Shown here: piece by piece, positions 50,803 through 59,879 of the stretch
Layout: every line of letters begins with the position of its first letter
Numbering within the stretch: position 1 is the first letter of the stretch
NCBI RefSeq assembly: GCF_027922425.1
Contig: NZ_BSFQ01000031.1
Span: 1-64,000 of the forward strand
Length of the DNA: 64,000 nt
From: Pseudonocardia halophobica
GTDB lineage: Bacteria; Actinomycetota; Actinomycetes; Mycobacteriales; Pseudonocardiaceae
Direction of reading: 5' to 3'
Notes under the pieces: model-generated
Told to the model about the DNA's origin: nothing
The model's database searches: none
Seen by the model: the letters and a program-made list of their open reading frames with translations, nothing else
Translations under genes and position numbers: made by a program

Positions 50803-50817
50803 TTCCATGATGCGGAA
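50803..50817. promoter_or_regulatory. Candidate IclR operator TTCCATGATGCGGAA
   Basis: A 15-base imperfect palindrome, TTCC-N7-GGAA, 17 bases upstream of the iclR GTG and 60 bases upstream of the malate synthase ATG. It has the same form and length as the perfect palindrome core at 39614-39628. Confidence 0.5.
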
Positions 50818-50876
50818 ACTCCAGTCCGTCTGGTAGAAAAGACGCCGCAGCAGAGTCGAGGAGAGAGGACGCCGCG

Positions 50877-53024
50877 ATGGCCGGCACCGCAGGACTTCAG
50901 GTCGATCCCGAGCTCCGGCGGTTCGTGGAGGGCGAGCTGCTGGCGGGCCTGGACCTGACTCCCGAGGCCTTCTGGGGCGCGCTCGCCGACCTGCAGGGGC
51001 GCTTCGCCCCGCGGATCGCCGAGCTGCTCGCCCGCCGGGACGAGATCCAGGCGCGGATCGACGCCTGGCACGAGGCCCACGGCCCGGGCGAGGCCGAGGC
51101 CTACGAGAAGCTGCTCACCGAGCTGGGCTACCTCCTGCCCGCCGACGAGCCGGCCTCGATCTCGGTCGGCGACGTCGACGCCGAGATCGCCGAGGTCCCC
51201 GGCCCGCAGCTGGTCGTCCCGGCCACCGTGCCCCGGTACGCGCTGAACGCGGCCAACGCCCGCTGGGGCTCGCTCTACGACGCCTTCTACGGCACCGACG
51301 CGCTGCCGCTGGACCACGAGCTCGCCAAGGGTTACGACGAGAAGCGCGGCGCCCAGGTCATCGCCGCCGCGGACGAGCTGCTCGACGAGCTGTTCCCGCT
51401 GGCCCAGGGCTCGCACGCGGACGTCACCGCCTACTCGGGGTCCGAGCAGGGTCTCGTCGCGTTCACCGGGGGCGGCGAGAGCGGGCTGGCCGACGCCGGG
51501 CAGTTCGCCGGCTTCCGCGCGCCCGACGGCGAGGGCCGCGCCGCGATCCTGCTGCAGCGCAACGGCCTGCACGTCGAGCTGACGATCGACCCGACGCACC
51601 GCGTCGGCCGGCAGCACCACGCGGACGTGGCCGACGTCGTGCTGGAGTCCGCGGTCACCACCATCGTCGACCTCGAGGACTCGGTCGCCACGGTCGACGG
51701 CGAGGACAAGGCCCTGGCCTACCGCACCTGGCTCGGCCTGATGACCGGCGAGCTGGTGGCGGAGTTCCAGAAGGGCGGCGAGACCGTCACCCGGCGGGTG
51801 CACGGCGACCGCGAGTACACCGGCCCCGACGGATCGCCGCTCACGCTGCCGGGCCGCTCGCTGCTGCTGGTCCGCAACGTCGGCCACCACATGACCACCG
51901 ACGCCGTGCGCACCGCCGAGGGCGAGGAGATCGCCGAGGGCGTGCTCGACGCGCTGGTCACGGCCACCGCGGCGCAGTACGACCTGCAGGGCAAGGGACG
52001 GTTCTCCAACTCCCGCAGCGGGTCGATGTACATCGTCAAGCCCAAGCAGCACGGGCCGGACGAGGTGGCGCTGACCGTCGAGCTGTTCGCCGCCGTGGAG
52101 GAGGCCCTCGGCCTGCCCGCGCGCACGCTCAAGATCGGCATCATGGACGAGGAGAAGCGCACCAGCGTGAACCTCGCGAGCGCGATCGCGGCCGCCGCCG
52201 ACCGGGTCATCTTCGTCAACACCGGCTTCCTCGACCGCACCGGCGACGAGATCCACACCTGCTTCGCGGCCGGCCCGGTGATCCCCAAGGGCGACATGAA
52301 GTCGTCGACCTGGCTCAACGCCTACGAGGACCGCAACGTCGACGTCGCGCTCGCCTCCGGGTTCGCGCACACGGCCCAGATCGGCAAGGGCATGTGGGCC
52401 AAGCCCGCTGCGATGGCCGACATGCTGGAGCAGAAGGGCGCCCAGCCGCAGCAGGGCGCCAACTGCGCGTGGGTGCCCTCGCCGACCGCCGCCACCCTGC
52501 ACGCGCTGCACTACCTGCGCACGGACGTGCACGCCGTCCAGGAGGACATCGCGAAGCGGGCCGTGACCGACCGCGAGAAGCTGCTCGTGCTGCCGATCCT
52601 CACCGGGGAGCTCACCGACGAGCAGAAGACCCACGAGCTGGAGACGAACGCGCAGTCGATCCTCGGCTACGTCGTCCGCTGGGTGGGCCTGGGCATCGGC
52701 TGCTCCACGGTGCCGGACCTCGAGGGCGTCGGGCTGATGGAGGACCGGGCGACGCTGCGGATCTCCAGCCAGCTCATCGCGAACTGGCTGCACCACGGCG
52801 TGGTCGAGGAGAAGACCGTCCGGGACACCTTCGCCCGCATGGCCGCCCTGGTCGACGAGCAGAACGCCAACGAGCCCGGCTACCCGCCGATGGCCAAGGA
52901 CCTCGAGGGCAGCGAGAGCTTCCAGGCCGCCCTGGAGCTCGTCTTCACCGGCCGCACCGAGCCCAACGGCTACACCGAGCGCGTGCTCACCACCTGGCGG
53001 CAGAAGGCCAAGCAGCGCGGATGA
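50877..53024 (+). CDS. glcB: Malate synthase G
   Basis: 715 residues, the size of monomeric malate synthase G. Motifs include NGLHVELTIDPTHRVG, ITTIVDLEDSVATVDGEDK in the barrel (VDLEDSV holds acidic metal ligands), MYIVKPKQHGPDEVA, GIMDEEKRTSVNL and WLHHGVV. It condenses glyoxylate with acetyl-CoA to malate. The ATG follows GAGGAGAGAGGA. It is divergent from iclR, and its stop overlaps the next MFS gene start (ATGA). Confidence 0.95.
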   Translation: MAGTAGLQVDPELRRFVEGELLAGLDLTPEAFWGALADLQGRFAPRIAELLARRDEIQARIDAWHEAHGPGEAEAYEKLLTELGYLLPADEPASISVGDVDAEIAEVPGPQLVVPATVPRYALNAANARWGSLYDAFYGTDALPLDHELAKGYDEKRGAQVIAAADELLDELFPLAQGSHADVTAYSGSEQGLVAFTGGGESGLADAGQFAGFRAPDGEGRAAILLQRNGLHVELTIDPTHRVGRQHHADVADVVLESAVTTIVDLEDSVATVDGEDKALAYRTWLGLMTGELVAEFQKGGETVTRRVHGDREYTGPDGSPLTLPGRSLLLVRNVGHHMTTDAVRTAEGEEIAEGVLDALVTATAAQYDLQGKGRFSNSRSGSMYIVKPKQHGPDEVALTVELFAAVEEALGLPARTLKIGIMDEEKRTSVNLASAIAAAADRVIFVNTGFLDRTGDEIHTCFAAGPVIPKGDMKSSTWLNAYEDRNVDVALASGFAHTAQIGKGMWAKPAAMADMLEQKGAQPQQGANCAWVPSPTAATLHALHYLRTDVHAVQEDIAKRAVTDREKLLVLPILTGELTDEQKTHELETNAQSILGYVVRWVGLGIGCSTVPDLEGVGLMEDRATLRISSQLIANWLHHGVVEEKTVRDTFARMAALVDEQNANEPGYPPMAKDLEGSESFQAALELVFTGRTEPNGYTERVLTTWRQKAKQRG

Positions 53025-54289
53025 GGTCTGCGTCTCCCCAGGGAACGCGGCCCGGCGGCGACGGGTTGGTCCCCGACGTGGGAGGACGGACGAGGTCCTG
53101 GGCGCGCGTCGCGGCGGTGCTGTTCGCCATCGGCTACGGCGCGAACCAGTTCAGCCCGCTCATGGTCGTGTACCGCGAGCAGGGGCACTACTCGGCCACG
53201 GTGGTCGCGGCGTTCTTCGGCGTCTACGTGGCCGGGCTCGCCCCGGGCCTGCTCCTCGGGGGCCCGCTGTCGGACCGGCTCGGCCGACGGCGGGTCCTGC
53301 TGCCGGCGCTGGTCGCGTCGGTGCCGGCGAGCGCGGTCCTCGCCGCCGGGGCCTTCTCCGAGGCGCTGCTGTTCACGGGGCGGTTCCTGTTCGGCGTGGT
53401 CACCGGCGTGGCCATGGCCGTCGGGACGACGTGGGTCAAGGAGCTCTCGCAGGCCCCGTTCGACCCCGAGGCGGACCCGGGCTCCGGCGCCCGCCGCGCC
53501 GCGCTCGCGCTCTCCGCGGGGTTCGGCGTCGGTCCGGTGGTCGGCGGCGTCCTGGCCCAGTGGGCGCCGCTGCCGATGGAGCTGCCCTACCTGGTGCACA
53601 TCGTGCTCACCCTCCCGGTGATCGCGCTGGTCGTCCGCGCACCCGAGACGCGGCTGCCGGAGACGGCGCCCCGGCGGTCGCTCCTCGCGGACCTGAAGGT
53701 GCCGGCGGTGGCGCACCCGCGCTTCCGCGGCCTGGTGCTGCCGCTGGCGCCGTGGGTCTTCGCCGGTCCCGCGCTGTCCTTCGCGGTGCAGCCGGCCGCC
53801 CTCGGGGCGGAGCGCACGGCCGGCTTCGGGCTGATCTTCGCCACCGGGCTCACGGCCGTGACGCTGTCGGCGGGCATCGCCATCCAGTCCGCCGCCCGCC
53901 GGCTCGACGCCCGCGCCCCGCTCGCCGGCGCCCGGCTCGGCCTCGCGCTGATCGTCGTCGGGACCCTGGTCTCCGCGGGCACGGCGCTGACCGGTTCGCT
54001 GGTCGTGGCGTTCGTCGCGTCGGCGGTCCTCGGCGGGGCCTACGGCATCTCGCTGGTCTCCGGGCTGCTGGAGGTGCAGCGGATCGCCGAGCCGGCGCAC
54101 CTGGCCGGGCTGACCGCCGTCTTCTACACGCTGACCTACGGCGGGTTCCTGTTGCCGGTGGTCCTGGCGCCGCTCGCCGTCCACGTGCCGTACGCGGTGC
54201 TGCTCGTGGTGGTGGCCGCGGTCGCCGCCGTGTGTCTCGCGATGCTGGTCGCGGCCGGCCGCCGCACGCGGGCCACGGTCGCGGCATGA
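53021..54289 (+). CDS. MFS transporter
   Basis: 422 residues with 12 membrane helices. GGPLSDRLGRRRVLLPALV is the loop 2-3 MFS signature. YGANQFSPLMVVYREQ precedes it, and FTGRFLFGVVTGVAMAVGTTWVKEL is helix 4. Substrate unknown; coupling to malate synthase (ATGA overlap) suggests a small organic acid or acetate-related compound, but this is a guess. The stop also overlaps the following GNAT gene. Confidence 0.83.
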   Translation: MRSASPQGTRPGGDGLVPDVGGRTRSWARVAAVLFAIGYGANQFSPLMVVYREQGHYSATVVAAFFGVYVAGLAPGLLLGGPLSDRLGRRRVLLPALVASVPASAVLAAGAFSEALLFTGRFLFGVVTGVAMAVGTTWVKELSQAPFDPEADPGSGARRAALALSAGFGVGPVVGGVLAQWAPLPMELPYLVHIVLTLPVIALVVRAPETRLPETAPRRSLLADLKVPAVAHPRFRGLVLPLAPWVFAGPALSFAVQPAALGAERTAGFGLIFATGLTAVTLSAGIAIQSAARRLDARAPLAGARLGLALIVVGTLVSAGTALTGSLVVAFVASAVLGGAYGISLVSGLLEVQRIAEPAHLAGLTAVFYTLTYGGFLLPVVLAPLAVHVPYAVLLVVVAAVAAVCLAMLVAAGRRTRATVAA

Positions 54290-54771
54290 CGCTCGACCTC
54301 CGCGCCACCGCCTTCGACCATCCCGACGCGCAGCGGCTGATCGCCGCGGTCCAGCAGGTCTACGTCGAGCGCTACGGCGGCCAGGACGGGACGCGCACCG
54401 ACCCCGCGGAGTTCGCCGCCCCGCACGGGCTCTTCCTCGTGGGCTACGCCGAGGGCGTGCCGGTCGCGTCGGGCGGCTGGCGGGTGCGCGACGCCGAGGC
54501 GGGCGATCCCGAGGTCCGGGACGGCGACGCCGAGATCAAGCGGATGTTCGTGGTCCCGGAGGCCCGGGGGAGGGGGCACGCCCGCGCGGTGCTCGCCGCG
54601 ATCGAGCAGTCGGCTGCCGCGGCCGGGCGGCGCCGGATGATCCTCGAGACGGGCACGAAGCAGCCGGAGGCGGTCGCGCTCTACCGCAGCTCCGGCTACG
54701 CGCCGATCGTGCGGTTCGGGATCTACCGGAACGAACCGGACAGCCTCTGCTTCGCCAAGATCATCGCCTGA
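54286..54771 (+). CDS. GNAT-family N-acetyltransferase
   Basis: 161 residues with the GNAT fold: EIKRMFVVPEARGRGHARAVL contains the acetyl-CoA pyrophosphate loop (ARGRGHA), followed by ILETGTKQPEAVALYRSSGY, the classical motif B. The acceptor is unknown. ATG overlaps the MFS stop, making a three-gene run with malate synthase. Confidence 0.87.
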   Translation: MTLDLRATAFDHPDAQRLIAAVQQVYVERYGGQDGTRTDPAEFAAPHGLFLVGYAEGVPVASGGWRVRDAEAGDPEVRDGDAEIKRMFVVPEARGRGHARAVLAAIEQSAAAAGRRRMILETGTKQPEAVALYRSSGYAPIVRFGIYRNEPDSLCFAKIIA

Positions 54772-54923
54772 GCGGCGGGGCCCGCCGGGCCGACCAGTAG
54801 GATCGGTGTCGGCGCCGGTTTCCGGCGCACCCTGTCCGAAGCTCGTCAACGACCCGACGCACCCTGAGCCGGGCCGCTCCCTTGAGCATGCGCGCCGCAC
54901 GGGTGTCGCGGGACGGAGGTGTC

Positions 54924-57293
54924 TTGCTCGCGCTCGTCGTCGCCCATCTCGTGGTGGCCGCCGTGCTGCCCCTGGTGTCGCGGCGCAGCCGGCGTGCCGC
55001 CTTCGGGGTCGCCGCGGTCCTCCCCGCCGCCACGCTGGTCTGGGGGTTCGCCCACCTCGATGCGGCGCTCGGGCCCGGCCTCGAGGAGACGGTGACCTGG
55101 TCCGCGGCGTTGGACCTCGAGCTCGGGTTCCGGCTCGACGCGCTGGGCCTGGTCATGATCGTGCTGGTCGGCGGGCTCGGGGCGCTGATCCTGGCCTACA
55201 GCGCGTGGTACTTCGGCAAGGACAGCCGGGACGCCCCACGGAACTCGGCGCTGCTGCTCGCGTTCGCCGGGGCGATGCTCGGCCTCGTCCTGGCGGACGA
55301 CCTGCTCACCCTCTACGTCTTCTGGGAGCTGACGTCGATCGCGTCGTTCCTGCTGGTCGGGCAGGGCGGCCTGCACCGGGCCAACCGGCGCGCGGCCGTG
55401 CAGGCGCTGCTGGTCACGGTGTTCGGCGGGCTCGCGATGCTGCTGGGGATCGTGTTCGTGGGCGAGTCCGCGGGCACCTACCGGATCTCGGAGATCGTCG
55501 CCGCGCCGCCGCCGGGCGGGGTGGCCGCCACCGGCGTCGCGCTGATCCTTGTCGGCGCGCTCACCAAGTCCGCCCAGGCGCCGTTCCACCCCTGGCTCCC
55601 CGCGGCGATGGCCGCGCCCACGCCGGTGAGTGCCTACCTGCACGCCGCGTCGATGGTGAAGGCCGGCGTGGTGCTGGTGGGCCGGCTCTCCCCGGGCTTC
55701 GCCGACCGGGCCGAGTGGTGGGTGCCGATCGCCGTGCTGGGGCTGGTCACGATGCTGATCGGCGGCTGGCGGGCACTGCACGAGACGGACCTGAAGCGGC
55801 TGCTGGCCTTCGGCACGGTGAGCCAGCTCGGCTTCCTCATGGTGCTGTTCGGCTCCGGCGACCGGATCGGCGAGGTCGCGGCGCTGACCATGCTGCTGGC
55901 CCACGGCCTGTTCAAGGCGCCGCTGTTCATGGTCGTCGGGATCGTCGACAAGGTCACCGGCACCCGGGAGGTCGGCGCGCTGTCCGGGCTCGGGCGCAGG
56001 CTGCCGGGGCTCGCCGTGGCCGCGGTCCTGGCCGCGGCGTCCATGGCCGGGGTGCCGTTCCTGCTCGGGTTCCTGGGCAAGGAGGCGGCGTTCGAGGCGT
56101 TCGTGCACCAGGGAGGCGCCCGCGGGTGGGTCCTCGCGCTCGGCCTGCTCGCCGGGTCGGTCCTCACCGTCGCCTACTCCGCGCGCTTCCTGTGGGGCGC
56201 CTTCGCCGACAAGCCCGGCGTCGAGCCCGTCGACCCCAGGCGGCCCGCCGCGGGCCTGCTCGCGCCGACCTGGACGGCCGCGATCGCCGGGCTGGTGCTC
56301 GGGTCCGTCCCGCCGCTGGTGAACGCCCTGGCCCAGCCCTACGCCGAGGCCTACCCGGCCACCGACGCGACCGAGGCGGACTACCACCTCGCGCTCTGGC
56401 ACGGGCTCTCGCTGCCGCTGCTGTTCTCCGTGGTCGCGCTGGCCGGCGGCCTCGCGCTGCACGTCGGTCGCGACCGGATCACCGGCGTGCACCGGGCGTT
56501 GCGCCATCCGCTGTCCGCGCAGCGCGGCTACGAGACCGCCGTGGCCGGGCTGGAGCGGGCCGCCACCCAGGTCACCGGTCGCGTGCAGGTCGGTTCGCTG
56601 CCCGTCTACCTGGGCGTCCTGCTGTGCACGGTGCTCGTCCTGCCGGGCGTCGCGCTGGTCACCGGCGGGACCTGGCCGCAGGACCAGTCGCTCGTGTCGT
56701 CGCTGCTGCAGCTCCCGCTCGGCCTGATCGTGGTGGCCGCGGCCCTCGCCCTGACCCGGGTCCGCCGGCGGTTCACCGCCGTCCTGCTGGTCGGCGCGAT
56801 CGGCTACGGGATCGGCGGGCTGTTCGTCGTCGACGGGGCGCCGGACCTCGCACTGGCGCAGTTCCTGGTCGAGACGCTCACGCTGGTGGCCTTCGTGTTC
56901 GTGCTGCGCCGGCTGCCGGCGCACTTCGATACCCAGAACGGCACCGGCTCCTCGCCCGACGCGAAGCCCCACCGGGGTGTCCAGCTGCGGAAGGCCGCCC
57001 TCGCCACCGTGACGGGCGTGTTCGTCGCGGTCGCGGGCGTGGTCCTCACCGGCGCACGACAGCAGCCTCCCGCCGCCAGCGGCGAGTTCGTGGCCCGCGC
57101 CCCGGAGGCCGGGGCGGACAACGTCATCGCGGCGATCCTCGTCGACTTCCGCGCGCTGGACACCGTCGGCGAGATCACCGTGCTGCTCATCGCCGCGGCC
57201 GGTACGGCGAGCCTCGTGCTCGCCACCCGCTTCGACCGGAAACGCGAGGCCGGCGGCGGCACCCCCGAGCACGAGAGGGAGGTCCTCGGATGA
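54924..57293 (+). CDS. mnhA: Na+/H+ antiporter subunit A (MnhA/MrpA)
   Basis: 789 residues with about 20 membrane helices. The proton-pumping core resembles NuoL: DDLLTLYVFWELTSIASFLLVG, KSAQAPFHPWLPAAMAAPTPVSAYLHAA, KAGVVLVGRL and MLLAHGLFKAPLFMVVG. The C-terminal DUF4040/MbhE-like part includes GAPDLALAQFLVETLTLVAFV and DTVGEITVLLIAA. The TTG at 54924 is chosen: a perfect GGAGG lies 4-5 bases upstream and the protein then starts at its first helix. TTG 54882 and ATG 54888 lie upstream in frame. Confidence 0.9.
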   Translation: MLALVVAHLVVAAVLPLVSRRSRRAAFGVAAVLPAATLVWGFAHLDAALGPGLEETVTWSAALDLELGFRLDALGLVMIVLVGGLGALILAYSAWYFGKDSRDAPRNSALLLAFAGAMLGLVLADDLLTLYVFWELTSIASFLLVGQGGLHRANRRAAVQALLVTVFGGLAMLLGIVFVGESAGTYRISEIVAAPPPGGVAATGVALILVGALTKSAQAPFHPWLPAAMAAPTPVSAYLHAASMVKAGVVLVGRLSPGFADRAEWWVPIAVLGLVTMLIGGWRALHETDLKRLLAFGTVSQLGFLMVLFGSGDRIGEVAALTMLLAHGLFKAPLFMVVGIVDKVTGTREVGALSGLGRRLPGLAVAAVLAAASMAGVPFLLGFLGKEAAFEAFVHQGGARGWVLALGLLAGSVLTVAYSARFLWGAFADKPGVEPVDPRRPAAGLLAPTWTAAIAGLVLGSVPPLVNALAQPYAEAYPATDATEADYHLALWHGLSLPLLFSVVALAGGLALHVGRDRITGVHRALRHPLSAQRGYETAVAGLERAATQVTGRVQVGSLPVYLGVLLCTVLVLPGVALVTGGTWPQDQSLVSSLLQLPLGLIVVAAALALTRVRRRFTAVLLVGAIGYGIGGLFVVDGAPDLALAQFLVETLTLVAFVFVLRRLPAHFDTQNGTGSSPDAKPHRGVQLRKAALATVTGVFVAVAGVVLTGARQQPPAASGEFVARAPEAGADNVIAAILVDFRALDTVGEITVLLIAAAGTASLVLATRFDRKREAGGGTPEHEREVLG

Positions 57294-57844
57294 GCAACCG
57301 CGAACCGGTGCCGTTCGCGCAGTGGGACGAGCCGGAGGGGGAGTGGACGCTGCCCGGGGCCTGTCCCGTCCGCTCCAACCGCACTCTGATGCTGGAGGCC
57401 GCCGCCCGCTTCCTCTTCCCCACCGTGCTGGTCTTCTCGGTCTACCTGCTGATCGTGGGGCACTACGCGCCCGGGGGCGGGTTCCCCGGCGGTTTGGTGG
57501 CCGGGCTGGCCTTCGTGCTGCGCTACATCGCCGGCGGCGAGTCGGAGGGCGCCGAGATCGGCTCGCGGTTCGTCGTGCGCCCGCCGGTACTCATGGGGCT
57601 CGGCCTGCTGGTCGCCGTGGTGTCCGCGCTCGCGCCGGCGGCCTTCGGCGCCCCGGTACTGGCCAGCGCGAAGGTGTCCTTCGACATCCCGCTGATCGGC
57701 ACCGTCGACCTCGTCTCCAGCTTGCTGATCGACATCGGTGTGTACCTGCTGATCATCGGCGTGGTGCTCGACCTGCTGCGCTCGCTGGGCAGCGGGATCG
57801 AGCGGGACGCCCGGGAGGCGGCCGGAGAGGAGGCCGGTCCGTGA
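57290..57844 (+). CDS. mnhB: Na+/H+ antiporter subunit B (MnhB)
   Basis: 184 residues. The MnhB domain starts near residue 38: RFLFPTVLVFSVYLLIVGHYAPGGGFPGGL region, then LRYIAGG, a middle helix, and LLIDIGVYLLIIGVVLDLLRSLG. The ~35-residue hydrophilic N-terminal extension (EPVPFAQWDEPEGEWTLPG) is unusual for the family. ATG overlaps the mnhA stop; its own stop overlaps the mnhC GTG. Confidence 0.9.
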   Translation: MSNREPVPFAQWDEPEGEWTLPGACPVRSNRTLMLEAAARFLFPTVLVFSVYLLIVGHYAPGGGFPGGLVAGLAFVLRYIAGGESEGAEIGSRFVVRPPVLMGLGLLVAVVSALAPAAFGAPVLASAKVSFDIPLIGTVDLVSSLLIDIGVYLLIIGVVLDLLRSLGSGIERDAREAAGEEAGP

Positions 57845-58323
57845 TCACGATCAACGTGACGATGGCGGTCGTGCTGGCCGTCCTCTACTCCGTGGGCTTC
57901 TATCTGCTGCTGCAGCGGTCGCTGATGCGGATCCTGATCGGCATCGTGGTGCTCGGGCACGGCGCCAACCTGCTGCTGCAGCTCGCCGGCGGACCGCCTG
58001 CACGCGCGCCCGTCCTGGGCACCGCCCTGCCCGAGGAGTTCGCCGACCCGCTCCCGCAGGCCCTCGCCCTGACGGCCATCGTGATCACGTTCGCGCTCAC
58101 CACCTACCTGCTGGCCCTGGGCTACCGCAGCTGGGTGCTCACCGGCCGGGACGAGGTCCAGGACGACCTCGAGGACCGCCGCGTCGCCGAGCGGCAGCGT
58201 CCCGAGGGCTCGATGGAGGCGGACGCCGAGGGCCCGGACGACGAGGAGGATCCCGGCTCCGCGGCCGCCTCCGACCGGACGGACGAGCCCGCCGAGGTCT
58301 CCGGGAGCGGGGCGGCCCGGTGA
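57841..58323 (+). CDS. mnhC: Na+/H+ antiporter subunit C (MnhC)
   Basis: 160 residues. Three membrane helices with NuoK-like features: LYSVGFYLLLQRSLMRILIGIVVLGHGANLLL region and DPLPQALALTAIVITFALTTYLLAL. An acidic cytoplasmic tail of ~50 residues (EGSMEADAEGPDDEEDP) follows. GTG start within a GTGA overlap; GTGA overlap again with mnhD. Confidence 0.9.
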   Translation: MITINVTMAVVLAVLYSVGFYLLLQRSLMRILIGIVVLGHGANLLLQLAGGPPARAPVLGTALPEEFADPLPQALALTAIVITFALTTYLLALGYRSWVLTGRDEVQDDLEDRRVAERQRPEGSMEADAEGPDDEEDPGSAAASDRTDEPAEVSGSGAAR

Positions 58324-59837
58324 GCACGCTCGTCACGCTGCCCGTCCTGCTGCCCATCCTGGGCGCGGCCCTGACGGTGCTGGCCGCCCGCTCGGCGCGG
58401 ACCCAGCGGCTGATCGGGATCGTGGTCCTCGCCGCGGTCTCGGTCGTGGCCGCGGTGCTGCTGGTCGCCGCGGACCGGACCGGCCCCGTCGTCGCCGAGC
58501 TGGGCGGCTGGCCCGCGCCCGTCGGGATCGTCCTGGTGGCGGACCGGCTCTCCGCGCTGCTGCTGCTGATCTCGACCGTCGTCACGCTCGCGGTGCTGGT
58601 CTACGCGATCGGCCAGCGGATCTCCGACTACGGCCGGGAGACGGCCAGCACCACGTTCCACCCGATCTTCCTGCTGCTCTCGACGGGCGTGTCGCTGGCC
58701 TACCTCACCGGCGACCTGTTCAGCCTGTTCGTGGCGTTCGAGATCATGCTGGCGGCGTCGTACGTGCTGATCACCCGCCGCACCAACGCCTCCCGGATCC
58801 GCTCCGGGATGACGTACGTGATCATCTCCCTCACGTCGTCGCTGCTGTTCCTCACCACGATCGCGCTGGTCTACGCGGCCACCGGCACGGTCAACCTGGC
58901 CGACCTCGCCGGCCGGGTGGCTGCGCTGCCGGAGGGGCTGCGGACGCTGTTGTCGATGCTCACGATCGTCACGTTCGGGATCAAGGCGGCGATGGTGCCG
59001 CTGCACTTCTGGCTGCCGGACAGCTACCCCAACGCGCCGGCGCCGGTCACCGCGCTGTTCGCGGGCCTGCTGACCAAGGTCGGCGTGTACGCGCTGCTGC
59101 GCACCCAGACGCTGGTCTTCCCCGGCACCGGTCCGTCGACCGTGCTCCTGGTGCTGGCCGTGCTGACGATGGTCGTGGGCGCGCTCGGCGCGCTGGCCCA
59201 GGACGACCTCAACCGGTTGCTGTCCTTCCTGCTCGTCAGCCACATCGGCTTCATGCTGTTCGGCCTCGCCGTGTACGACGCCCGGGGCGCGGGCGGCACG
59301 GCGCTCTACATCGTCCACCACATCACCGTGCAGGCCACGCTGTTCCTGGTCAGCGGCCTGATCACGCGCCGGACGGGCACGGTCTCGATCGACGCGATGG
59401 GCGGGCTGGCGAGACGCTCGCCGGCGCTGGCCGTGCTCTTCGCGGTTCCGGCGCTCACCCTCGCCGGCATCCCGCCGACGTCGGGCTTCGTCGCGAAGCT
59501 CGCGCTCCTGCAGGCCGGGGCCACCGGTGGGGCGGCCACGGCCGTCGTCGCCGGGTTCGTGGTGCTCGCCAGCCTGCTCACGCTCTACGCCATGGTCCGG
59601 GTCTGGGTGCGGGTGTTCTGGGGCACCGAGAAGGAGCCGCTGCCCGACCCGGACCCGACGGACGAGCTGGTCGTCGGCACCGCCCGGGCCTCCCGGCCGA
59701 TGTACGCCGCCACCGTCGCCCTGGTCGCCGTGAGCACCGCGATCGCCGTCGCGGCGGGGCCGCTGTCCGCGATCACCGAGCAGGCGGGCGCGGACCTGAT
59801 GGCCCGCACGCCCTACATCGAGGCGGTGCTGGGATGA
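58320..59837 (+). CDS. mnhD: Na+/H+ antiporter subunit D (MnhD)
   Basis: 505 residues, about 14 membrane helices, NuoM/N-like proton channel: FLLLSTGVSLAYLTGDLFSLFVAFEIML region, FGIKAAMVPLHFWLPDSYPNAPAPVTALFAGLLTKVG region (Lys and Glu residues of the channel present) and LLVSHIGFMLFGLAV. GTG start overlapping mnhC. The stop is the first of four ATGA junctions that lead through three tiny ORFs to mnhE. Confidence 0.92.
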   Translation: MSTLVTLPVLLPILGAALTVLAARSARTQRLIGIVVLAAVSVVAAVLLVAADRTGPVVAELGGWPAPVGIVLVADRLSALLLLISTVVTLAVLVYAIGQRISDYGRETASTTFHPIFLLLSTGVSLAYLTGDLFSLFVAFEIMLAASYVLITRRTNASRIRSGMTYVIISLTSSLLFLTTIALVYAATGTVNLADLAGRVAALPEGLRTLLSMLTIVTFGIKAAMVPLHFWLPDSYPNAPAPVTALFAGLLTKVGVYALLRTQTLVFPGTGPSTVLLVLAVLTMVVGALGALAQDDLNRLLSFLLVSHIGFMLFGLAVYDARGAGGTALYIVHHITVQATLFLVSGLITRRTGTVSIDAMGGLARRSPALAVLFAVPALTLAGIPPTSGFVAKLALLQAGATGGAATAVVAGFVVLASLLTLYAMVRVWVRVFWGTEKEPLPDPDPTDELVVGTARASRPMYAATVALVAVSTAIAVAAGPLSAITEQAGADLMARTPYIEAVLG

Positions 59838-59879
59838 GGGGGCTGCGATGAGGGGGCTGGGATGAGGGGGCTGCGATGA
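59834..59879 (+). repeat. Three chained 5-codon minicistrons, 14-bp tandem repeat (mnhD-mnhE junction)
   Basis: ATG codons at 59834, 59848 and 59862, exactly 14 bp apart, each open MRGLR, MRGLG and MRGLR before TGA. Each TGA overlaps the next ATG (ATGA), the first overlaps the mnhD stop and the last overlaps the mnhE ATG at 59876. The GAGGGGG in each unit is both codons 2-3 and a ribosome site for the next start. Likely a slipped-strand expansion of a coupling junction. Confidence 0.75.

Noticed and set aside
54846-57272. 808-codon minus-strand frame over mnhA
   Set aside because: Gln/His/Arg-rich antisense translation; mnhA is unambiguous.
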